Source: Emydura subglobosa (lineage: Eukaryota; Chordata; Testudines; Chelidae). Taken from it: a stretch of 64,000 bases of DNA. The DNA lies in the NCBI GenBank assembly GCA_007922225.1, contig ML679956.1, positions 21,144,689 through 21,208,688 of the forward strand, given 5' to 3'. Below, piece by piece: positions 52,996 through 61,310 of the stretch. Both the position numbers and the translations under genes were made by a program. Positions within the stretch are counted from its first letter, which is position 1. Each line of letters starts with the position of its first letter. The notes beneath the pieces were generated by a model. That model was not told the DNA's origin. It did not search any database and saw only the letters and a list, made by a program, of their open reading frames with translations.

Positions 52996-53139
52996 TCGGT
53001 GTGTTGCGGTGGGAGCCCCGCCGACACAGTGGCAGCCGCTTCTGCCACTACTAGGGCCCTGGGCTGGGACGCAGTGGAGACGGGTGGGCCTGCGTCCCCC
53101 TCCCCTTCCCCTTTTCCCTAGCCACCCCAGGAGAATTGC

Positions 53140-53345
53140 TCTCCTGACCGCTCCGGAAGCCGGTGCCTCACCACTGCTCACCCTGCCTAAGGGGTGAAGC
53201 AACTGACTCCTTACTCGCTCGCCCCGCCTGAGGGCCTGAGCGACTAACTGCTGCTCACCCTGCCTGAGGGTTGGAGCGACTGACTCCTTACTCATTCGTC
53301 CTGCCTGAGGGCCTGAGTGATAGATTGGGTGCTCACCCTACCTAA
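53140..53345 (+). repeat. Degenerate tandem repeat in the LTR-like unit
   Basis: Units of roughly 40 bp of the type 'gctcaccctgcctgagggtt' then 'ggagcgactgactccttact' recur four to five times with substitutions. Confidence 0.7.
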
Positions 53346-53441
53346 GGGCGAATTGCTAAAACTGCTCACTCGCCCAGTGCGAGTTATTTTCCCCGTTTGT
53401 AGGAAGCTGCTGTGGCCTGCCCCGGAGCTGAAACGCTTACA

Positions 53442-53515
53442 CTAATAAAGAAACTAAGTCATCACAAAGGGCAAGATGGTATCCTCCTTATTTGCTTGTA
53501 TGGGCTAACCACATC
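53442..53515 (+). pseudogene. CR1 LINE fragment, continuation after the LTR-like unit
   Basis: 'aataaagaaactaagtcatc' and 'acaaagggcaagatggtatc' correspond to the CR1 text following the DKVP block (aagtaaagtaagctgtcatg; gataagaggg). It rejoins the part ending at 52254. Confidence 0.6.
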
Positions 53516-53784
53516 ACAGGTCATATTGTGAAGGGAGAGACAGCAGCATCATTGAGGCCATGACTCATCTCCTGTGTGGGTCAGTGAAGAGAGGGTGAAG
53601 TATAGCTGGGAACAGATGGAGCCTGGATTTCACCCCAACACATTGGCCAGCACAGCTAAGCCACTATGGAGGGAGAAGTTATTTCTTACTGGTACAAGGT
53701 TGGAGCAGATGACAGAGCAAGCGGGAGCTAGGGGCTGAAATGTGACTTTCAAAGGCTCCCCCTTACCCAGAGTACATTGAAAAG

Positions 53785-53922
53785 TATCTGAACTTGACAA
53801 AGTGCTGTCATGGAATAAAAAATGGCTAAGAAATGGAAAACAAGAGGCAGGAATAAACGGTCAATTTTCAACACTGCAAAAAGTTAACATTGGGGTGCTC
53901 CAAAAATCAATACAAGGACCAT
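53785..53922 (+). pseudogene. CR1 LINE fragment before the gypsy element
   Basis: 'gaataaaaaatggctaagaa', 'gaggcaggaataaacggtca' and 'attttcaacactgcaaaaag' match the CR1 RT region between the DKVP and FADD blocks. About 270 bp of unrecognised DNA (53516-53784) separates it from the previous fragment. Confidence 0.7.
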
Positions 53923-54297
53923 ATTGACTCTGGCCATCAGGCCATATTGCCTTGAGGAAAGGAGGAGCCCAGCAGGAGCACCAGGCCCAATAGGAGTGCC
54001 TGGTGCAGTAGAGGATGACACTGATGCAGCCCTGTGAATCTGTGGCAGCTTGACGGGACCCCTGGCACCACTAATCCAGATAGGACCTGTCGCTGACCCC
54101 AAAGACATGGACTGGGCACAAAGGCGCAACCCATGCAGGCCTGAGTTGGGGAGCCTGAAACCCCAATCCAGACTGCCGATGACTGGGAAACTATGACCAG
54201 GAGACACCTGGTAGGACCAGCCCCTAGTCGAGGGAAGACCAGCCCGCAAGGCGGACCAGCGGTCATGGATCCGGAGTTACTGGTGAGAGCGTGTTGA

Positions 54298-54566
54298 AGG
54301 AGCTGTGAGGAATGTGGAAGGAGGGGCATTTCTGTTGTAATTGCTCTTTTGTGGACTGTAACCACAGCCAAGCATTAGCTGTGTGCACCTGGGTGAGGAA
54401 GAGGTGCCTCGCTAAGCTTGTGGTGACCATGTGGGTGGAGGGCATCCTGGTGACAGCCCTTGTCAACACAGGGTGTAGCCAAACACTGATCCGAGCCAAC
54501 CTGGTAGAGTCCCCTGACCTGGCAGATGCCCCTATTCTCCTGCCATGCATCCACTGGGACATCTGA
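54298..54566 (+). pseudogene. gypsy gag end (zinc knuckle) and protease fragment
   Basis: A CCHC knuckle (C-x2-C-x4-H-x4-C) is spread over two frames around 54305-54345, so a frameshift cuts it. The open frame 54312-54566 (84 codons) continues into a retropepsin-like block, LVNTGCSQTLIR. In this block the catalytic Asp of the usual D-S/T-G motif is Asn. It ends at a stop before a full protease domain is completed. Confidence 0.7.
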
Positions 54567-54996
54567 GTGTACCCCAGCTGCCTGGGTACAGGCTGGCAGA
54601 TGAACACCCAGAGGAGGTGTTCAGAGTCGGATTAGCCTAGACATTGGCTTACTCTGTAGTATTGGGGCGAGACTGGCAGGGGTTCCATGGGATCATGTGC
54701 GACGGGAGCCAGTGAAGGCCAGAAGAGGGCCAGCCAAAACTGCTGACAGGGCTAAGGCACGAATGGCTTGGAGGACAGCCATGCCCTGATGCCGGGCATC
54801 TACCAGCGACCCCCCTGTCAGAGATGAAGCAACTGCAGAGACTAACCCTGAATAGCGAAATGCTGATTGGGATTTTCTGAGAGAATGCGGCAAGACCAGA
54901 CCCTGAGCCGGGTGTGGGAACAGGTGGTGATGCCAGAGGGAGCGACAGACCCTGCAGGGCCCCTGGTTTGAGGTATGTGACGACCAGTTATACTGC

Positions 54997-55680
54997 ATGG
55001 TGCGGGAATCTCAGACCCAAGAAGAACTCTGGCAGCTTTTGGACCCCCGGCATTATCCAAAGAGTCTGCTACAGCTAGCCCACTCCATACCCTGGGCATG
55101 GCATTTGGGGAGAGAGAAAACCCTGCAGAGGGTGGCCCAAATGTTCTTTTGGCCTGGCATCCACCAAGAGGTACAAAACTTTTTTGCACAGACTGTCCAG
55201 AATGCCAACGTACTATCCAGAGAGACTATCAAAAGCCCCTCTAGTGGCCCTCCCCATGGTCAGGGTATGGTTCGAAAGGATTGGCCTAGATCTGGTAGGA
55301 CCCCTGGAAAAAAGTGGATCTGTATGCCAGTAGAGACTGCTGGTGGTGGACTATGCAATTAGTACCCCGAGGTGGTGTCACTACAGAACACCAATGCCCC
55401 CACCATAGCAGCAGAACTCTTAAAAAATCTTCTCCTGGGTGTGGATACCCAGGGAGATCCTCACGGACCAAGGGACCAATGTCTCATTGAAACTAATGGC
55501 AGAGCTGGGTCAGCTGCTGGATATCCAGGCTCTGAAAACCTTTATGTATCATCCAGAGACGGACAGCCATGTGGAGAGGTTCAATGGGATGTTGAAAGCC
55601 ATGCTATGGAAGTTTGTGGAGGATGACCTGTGCCAATGGGACAAACTCTGTTATTCACAGTATGGGAGGTTCCCTGGACC
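54997..55680 (+). pseudogene. gypsy integrase fragment, broken
   Basis: The N-terminal zinc-binding part (54997-55362) has LAHSIPWAWHLGREKTLQRV and MFFWPGIHQEV. The expected Cys pair is present only in another frame near 55185-55210, showing a frameshift. The catalytic core continues in 55372-55708 with REILTDQGTN (second Asp of the DDE triad) and YHPETDSHVERFNG (Glu of the triad). Sequence of the core around the first Asp (near 55280-55300) is out of frame. The C-terminal domain is absent: the reading passes directly into RT sequence at about 55680. Confidence 0.82.
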
Positions 55681-56274
55681 AAATGTCATCTTGGGCAATG
55701 CGAAGTAAATTACCTGGGATATACTGTGGGGCGAGGGACACTACGGCCCTTGGTGGACAAGGTACAAGCCCTGCGAGAATACCCAAAACCCATGACAAAG
55801 AAACAGGTACGTCCATTTCTAGGTCTGGCTAGGTATTATCACTGCTTTGTCCCAGAATTTGCAACCCTGGCCATCCCTTTGACCAACCTAACCAAGGGCT
55901 CCCAACTGCAGAAGGTCCAGTGGTCGGAGAAGTGGGAGAAGGCCTTTCAGGATCTGAAGGACCAATTGACCAAGGAACCTATCCTATTCCACCCCGACTT
56001 CCCCAAACCCTTCATTCTGCAGAGTGAGACATCAAACATGAAGCGAGGGGCAGTGTTGTCCCAAGAGGTTGATGGAGAAGAGCACTCGGTCCTCTACTTA
56101 AGCAGGAATTTGTTCCCCCATGAACAGAAGTATGCAACAATAGAGAAAGAGGCTCTTGTGGTAAAATGGGCAGTTCACGCTGAGATATTACCTGCTGGGG
56201 AAGCCCTTCCAGTTGGTCATTCACAGCATGAAAGAGATCAAAATCCGGTGATGAAGTGGTATCTCTCCCTATAA
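55680..56274 (+). pseudogene. gypsy RT connection and RNase H, truncated at its start
   Basis: This lies in the open frame 55630-56274. It begins within the RT thumb (VNYLGYTVGRG, MTKKQVRPFLGLARYYHCFV, ATLAIPLTNL) and continues into RNase H (RGAVLSQ, LYLSRNLFPHEQKYATIEKE). The RT palm with the catalytic YxDD motif is missing. The first RNase H Asp appears as Glu (QSETSN). Shortly after the frame ends, the 'VAHRPGKAHV' block follows in another frame (about 56285). It lies downstream of integrase, the reverse of the usual gypsy order. Confidence 0.82.
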
Positions 56275-56399
56275 TCCTACAACTTCCAAGTTGCTCATCG
56301 ACCAGGTAAGGCCCATGTGAAAGTGGACTTCTCCTGGGTGGGAGGAGATGACGGGGAAGGAGAACTAACACCGGACACCCTCTTGAGGGGAAGGGGATG

Positions 56400-57335
56400 G
56401 GTGATGGGACATGCTTGCCTCACACTGGCTCTCTAAAGGTTAACTCTATCCTGTAGGATGAGGAGGCCACGCCCCGTGATGGGCATGCTCCAGCTGGAGC
56501 ATGGGAATAAGAGGGAGCCAAGCAGCTCTGGTGGGACTTGCTGCTGAAGAGGAAGGACACAGACTGCTGGCTCTTTCCCGGGAGCTGCTGCAAACTCTGA
56601 TCCCAGATCTAAGGCACACTGAGCCCCAGGCGGATTCCAGGTTGGCGGACCAACCCAAAGAAGGGACCGAGCCACCAGGAGCGGCACCGGCTGAGGACCC
56701 CAGAGGCCCTCGAGAATTGTGGATCATCACCATGGGAGACAGGGTAGGAAGAATCCAGGGGACTTGAACAATGCTATGGGGGGGAATTGGGGAACCGGTC
56801 AGTGTGTTTTGAAGGATCCCCTCTGGCTCAGTGTCGAGTACCCTCACCAGGGCCCTGGGCTGAGGCTCAGAGGAGCAGGGAGGGCCCGATCCCCCCTTAT
56901 TCTAGGGGCCACACATCCCTAGGCAGCGCTCCACTACTCCAACATGCCAATAGGCCACATTATCCCACTGACGTGGACAACCTGATTGACTCCGGCTACT
57001 AGGCCACGCTGCTCTGATGGGAAGGGCTGCCTTATTGACTCCAGCTAGTAGGCCAAGCTGGCCCAAAAGGAAGAGCCACCTTATTGACTTTGGCCATTAG
57101 GCTAAGCAGCCTGTGAACCAGGGCCTTCTACTGACTTCAGCTACTAGGCCTTCCTATCCTGCACAATAGGGCCAACATATTGACTCTGGCCATCAGGCCA
57201 TATCGACTTGAGGGAAGGAACAGCCATGATGACTTTGGCCATTAAGTTGCACCCCCTGAAGCTAAAGAAGTCGAGACACACAGCCACAGGGCTATAGCGA
57301 CCCCTACCCACCCCAAAAAGGGGGATGGGCACACT
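56400..57335 (+). mobile_element. Non-coding 3' part of gypsy element, probable LTR
   Basis: It follows a purine-rich tract (gaggggaaggggatgggtga, about 56383-56402) that could serve as the polypurine tract, so an LTR start just after is expected. Contains several ORFs of 70-130 codons without domains. Its last 400 bp are a degenerate tandem repeat. A TG start at about 56402 is possible but not proven because no complete second LTR exists for comparison. Confidence 0.5.
56935..57250 (+). repeat. Degenerate minisatellite in gypsy 3' part
   Basis: Units of about 50-60 bp begin ttattgactccggctactag or variants (ttattgactccagctagtag; ttattgactttggccattag; atattgactctggccatcag). At least five are seen. 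One further unit lies at the left edge of the element (53923-53970). Confidence 0.75.
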
Positions 57336-57339
57336 TGTC

Positions 57340-57620
57340 CTGCAACACCATTGTACAAACCAATGGTGCACCCTCACCAGGAATGCTGTGTTCAGTTCTG
57401 TCTGGTTGGCCTATCTCAGAAATATATAGTAAAAATAATGGGTCTAGAGATGGGTGAAGAAAATAATTTAAATCATGAACAAACTTCAGACTAAACAAAG
57501 ACTGAAAGTGTAGGAGTGTTTAGCTAAGGGAGGAAATCATTAAGGAGAGACATACTGGTCTGATATAGTATAGCAATGCTTATGTTACCATAGCACATAC
57601 CATACACAGTACTTAAAATA
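57340..57620 (+). pseudogene. CR1 LINE fragment, right part of interrupted copy
   Basis: 'gtacaaaccaatggtgcacc' with 'ggaatgctgtgttcagttct' and 'cctatctcagaaatatatag' match the CR1 segment that lies several hundred bases 3' of the part ending at 53922. Confidence 0.7.
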
Positions 57621-58189
57621 GACACTTAAAAAAAGAAAATTCCATCCAGCAATAAAAAAAATCTGATAAAAAATAAGAAAATGCATGCAACATTCTTACA
57701 ACTGATTGTCCCAAATGCATCTATAAAATGTATGTATGTGTGAACATACAATGTTGTAAACATTGCTATAAACAAGAAAAAAGCCTATTTCTCTAAATAA
57801 CAGTACAATCAGTAGGAAAACTCATGTATGGATTAGGTTAAGTACTATCACAGTTTGAAGCTACTGGAACAAATCCATTTTCATGGATTATGCCAGAATT
57901 AAATTGTGTTCCTGTTCAATGGAGTTAGCAGGTTGTGTCAACTTCAGTGCCAATAATATGAGAACAGTATCAACTCCATCAATTAGTCAGCAATATTTCT
58001 GTTTAAATCTCATTAAGTTACAACAAGAGATGAGGACTATTTCAGATCATGTTACTAACAGGCTATTTGACTGCCATTTCTATTTTTGAAATTAAATTTG
58101 TCTCCTTCTTTTGACTCTTTCGTTAAACTCAGTCTGGCCGCTTCATTGAGGTGCCGAATGAGTGTGGAGCTCTTTTGAAAATCTTCCCC

Positions 58190-58386
58190 TTAAAGTCTCT
58201 GTGCCTCAGTTCCCCATCTGCAAAAGTTGGAACAACAATACTTCTTATTCCCCGCCCTTTCTGGGTCTAGCCTTTTTAAACTGTCAACTCTCCAGGGCAG
58301 AAGAGGGTTGTCTCTTACTATGTATTTGTGCAACGCCTGGCACAATGAAGCTGCAGTCTCAACAGTAATACAAATGATAATCAGTG
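58190..58386 (+). mobile_element. tRNA-derived SINE, 5'-truncated
   Basis: 'ctctgtgcctcagttcccca' and 'tctgcaaaag' are the MIR-like middle. 'tctccagggcagaagagggt', 'tgtctcttactatgtatttg' and 'caacgcctggcacaatgaag' are the 3' module, ending in aatacaaatgataatc. Confidence 0.7.
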
Positions 58387-58969
58387 GCCACAAATGAATG
58401 AGGTCAACTGTTTGGAGGAAAAGAGAAAAAAAGGTGCTGAAGGTACAAAAGTGTTTATTATCAGAGTGTTAATAGGATATAACTTCCTCTCTCATCAAAA
58501 CATTCCTCCCTATCTACCTACATAAATACACAAGTTTTTTAAATGACAGCTTGTCTCAAATGTAATTAGTAGAGCACCAGGGAGCTGTAACTATTGCACT
58601 ATAAGTAAAACAGGCCAGTGGGAATAATGGTAAGGCTAGCTTTATAAATTAAAAAGGTGGACTCTGTGGTCAGTGGGATATGTAATTTCAATTGGACATT
58701 ATTATTAGACTTTCATTGCTAGTGCTTGCTTGTACTTTCTGACTTCCCCTCATACCCCTTTTCTTTTTGCTATATTTAGTTATTGCACATTGTATTTACT
58801 TATTGTTAATAGCCTCTATCGTTATCTTGCTAACGAGATTTCTCCTTCTGTTATGTAGGCCCCAGTCTGTCTGTACTGCTGCCATATCACAAAGTTCCAC
58901 AAGCTACCAAGATCTACTATGCAGGTTATTGACAGATTTCTTCCTGCACATTAGTAACCAGAGCTAGTC

Positions 58970-59460
58970 AGAAAATGGGTGCTTTTTCTAAAGAAAAATT
59001 TGACAAACAAGTCTCAAAATACTTTGATTTAGCAATGCCAGTGGGGTGCCTCATGCTCCCATTCTCCTCTGTAGGCTTGACTCCCTCCATCAGACTTCAT
59101 CTCCCATAATGCATAGTCTCTCCTCTTGGCGAGAGGATTTTATGCATCAGGAAAGATGACGTTCAGCTGAGGAGCCTGGGCCATAGAGGGAAATGGAGTC
59201 ATGAGACAAGAGAACTACAGTTCCTATGAGGCACCACTGTGGCATGTTAGATTCAAAACATTTTGGTGTTCTGCAGAAATATTTCAGTTTTCAGCTGACA
59301 GTCTAGAACTTTTTGGGCTTGGGCCCGTTTTCTAATGAAAAATTGAAATTTTCTGTAGAAAGCAGACACCCTTGGCATAATTTTTTTTAAAGTCAAAAGC
59401 CCTATTTTCTGTTATATTTAAAAAAAAAATTTTTTTCAAAAGAAATGTTTTGACCAGCCT
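58970..59460. mobile_element. Long-arm palindromic repeat, copy 2
   Basis: Same order of parts as 31860-32335: A/T-rich arm with 'atactttgatttagcaatgc'; 'gtggggtgcctcatgctccc'; 'cagacttcatctcccataat'; then inverted 'gaactacagttcctatgagg' and 'caccactgtggcatgttaga'; and an outer arm ending 'gaaatgttttgaccagcctt'. Confidence 0.5.
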
Positions 59461-60343
59461 TAGAAGGGACTATCAATACTATCAAAGTGTCATGGCTATC
59501 ATAGCATATCATTACCAGCAGCACCTGCCACATGGGAGCCATTTTACTTAACTGCACTCATGACAGGTGCTGCTCGTAATGCTCCTCATGCCCTGAGAGT
59601 AGTACTGCCAGGTCTGGTCACCATCACAGAAGGTAGATCTGCCCTAAACATCCTAATGAGCTGCCCACTTTGGCCATTTTTTAAACAGTAGCCATTAATT
59701 TATAATACATCTGTTTGGTTTTGCTAGCTTTCTTTTTTTTTTTTTTTTTTAATTTTGTCAGAAGGTCTAATGCTCCCAGCATTCTTACTCATGCTGAGTA
59801 ATATCTAACTCCTGTAGTAGTCCTACTGATTATCATACAACTGCTCAAGTGTATTCACCTACACTGACAAAGGAAGAAAAGGGCTCTTCAGAACTGCTCT
59901 GTTCTATTACACTGATTCTTGAAAGGAGAGATCTCACAATCAAACAAAGTTTTTAACTAGTTCTCATTTTAAAGAGAAATATAAAGTAGCTGGCCAAAAA
60001 GTGAAATTTTCTTTAATATGAGATAAAGTCACTCGGCTATTCAAGTTCTGAGAGAGATTTAAGGAATTAGGTTGATGAGGGCATGAACGAGTCACGATGG
60101 GACCTCACTGGCAATTCAAGTTCAGTCTAGAGATGTTACATTTGACTACCTCAACAATCTGCACTGCTCATTGTAGCTTCTCCTTAGACAGACACAAATA
60201 TAGGAAAATGTCCAATCTACTGCTGGTTAATGCTCTAGTTCTAGGGCTTCTAAAGACCTGATTTAATTTTATGAGAATTGTCTATAGTTTTTCAATACTG
60301 TATTCTTCTGGTTGTAGATTATTCTAGCAGTGAGATCCAGTGA

Positions 60344-60452
60344 GCAAGATTCTGTTCTCAATTACACTGGTGTAAATCCAAAATAAGTCTCTTTATTTCA
60401 GTGGCATTACTCTGGATTAACATGGTCGTAACTTAAGATCAGAATTTAGCCC
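60344..60452. mobile_element. Palindromic MITE, 'ggccaaattctg' family
   Basis: The left arm (caagattctgttctcaatta, then cactggtgtaaatcc) is paired by a right arm (ttaagatcagaatttagccc). Confidence 0.5.
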
Positions 60453-60521
60453 ATTGTTTGTGGTAAAGCAAAGGTCTACTTGGAAAAGATCTATGAAAAC
60501 TTCCTGCTAAATTATCTCTCT

Positions 60522-60672
60522 CTGTAAAGCCCATGAAGGAGAAAAGCCCATGATAAAATGATGTGTTTGTTTCTTTCTGTGTCACCATACTTCTATCTCT
60601 CTGTAAAGCCTGTGAAGGAGAAAAGCCCATGATAAACTGACGTGTTTTTCTTTCTGCGTCACCATACTTCTA
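60522..60672 (+). repeat. Two-copy tandem duplication, 79-bp period
   Basis: ctgtaaagcccatgaaggag at 60522 recurs as ctgtaaagcctgtgaaggag at 60601, and the following parts (gaaaagcccatgataaa; tgtcaccatacttcta or gcgtcaccatacttcta) match with few changes. Confidence 0.85.
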
Positions 60673-60749
60673 TTACAAATGTAATGAAATGAAAGGCTAG
60701 AAACTCACAGGAACCACATAAACACTGAGATCTATGATAAAAGTCAGTT

Positions 60750-61120
60750 TTCAAAAACACCCAAGCAATTAGGTGCTCAAGTAAGGACAGGAACCCTTCC
60801 AAATTATCATTTTAACCATTGGGTTATGGAGTCATTCTCACTCTCTCTAGTCCAAAGAATATTTATTTAATTATGTGTACAAGTGGAACAGCTTCAACAG
60901 GAGAAACTTAGAAAGAACCAATAGCCTGGTGATTAGGGCGCTCATCTGGGAGCAGGGAGACCTGCATTTAAGTCACTGCTCCAGAGTGGGTATTCAAACC
61001 AAGGTCTCCACATCCCAGGTGAATTCCCTACCCACTGAGTTATTGGGTGTAAGGAGGCAATGTTACTATCACCTCCTCCAATTTTGTGAACGGCACCTAA
61101 ATCCTCTTATGACTAGCTGC
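60750..61120. mobile_element. Repeat with opposed tRNA-like modules, copy 2
   Basis: The plus-strand module 60919-60979 has atagcctggtgattagggcg and a degenerate B-box (gcatttaagtc). The minus-strand module 61046 down to 60990 has an A-box-like TAACTCAGTGG and a B-box-like GGTTTGAATACC. Between and around them lies text shared with copy 1 (agtggaacagcttcaacagg; aggaggcaatgttactatca in place of the copy 1 'taagggaggaccacctcc'). Confidence 0.55.
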
Positions 61121-61129
61121 CAAAATCTA

Positions 61130-61310
61130 AATGATACATTTTGGAAATGTTGAAACTGTTTGTTTCAATACTTCTGAATTTTTCTTCTTTCATTTTGACC
61201 AAAACAATTTGCTGAAATGAACACATATGTGCTAAGTATTTTGGTTGAACCATAACTGCATTTTTGGCAAAAAAAAAAAAAAAAAATTTTGGATAAAAAC
61301 TTTTGCTAGC
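61130..61310. repeat. AT-rich repeat with A18-type homopolymer
   Basis: Contains gaaatgttgaaactgtttgt and, after an A run at about 61269-61286, attttggataaaaacttttg; it resembles the outer arms of the long-arm palindromes. There is no coding potential. Confidence 0.4.

Larger units (their letters stand above)
52255..53441 (+). mobile_element. GC-rich LTR-like unit, 1187 bp, with 5-bp target duplication
   Basis: It begins TGTAGG and ends CTTACA (terminal TG...CA, TGTA/TACA inverted). CTAAT stands directly before (52250-52254) and directly after (53442-53446). A CCAATCA box (52394-52400) and TATAAAGG (52437-52444) sit near the 5' end as in an LTR promoter. Near the 3' end (53398-53430) the first 30 or so bases recur (TGTAGGAAGCTGCTGTGGCC), so the unit carries a short direct repeat of its own start. 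The part 53140-53345 consists of degenerate tandem repeats (ctcaccctgcctgagg type). It is either a solo LTR or a miniature terminal-repeat element. It is inserted in a CR1. Confidence 0.7.
53923..57335 (+). mobile_element. Decayed Ty3/gypsy-type LTR retrotransposon
   Basis: It contains, in this order, a zinc-knuckle remnant, a retropepsin piece, integrase, and the RT end plus RNase H, then a non-coding 3' part (56400-57335) that probably represents LTR. A 45-50 bp piece (tattgactctggccatcagg then ccatat) is present at both ends (53923 and 57177). CR1 sequence flanks both sides, with about 400 bp of CR1 missing at the junction. Primer-binding site and full LTR limits could not be fixed. It is non-functional through many stops and shifts. 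Confidence 0.75.

Noticed and set aside
53444..53449. AATAAA as the polyadenylation signal of the LTR-like unit
   Set aside because: It is composed of the target duplication and flanking CR1 sequence, outside the unit.
53884..54607. Minus-strand ORFs of 114-144 codons over the gypsy element
   Set aside because: Antisense shadows of gag/protease-region sequence with no domains.
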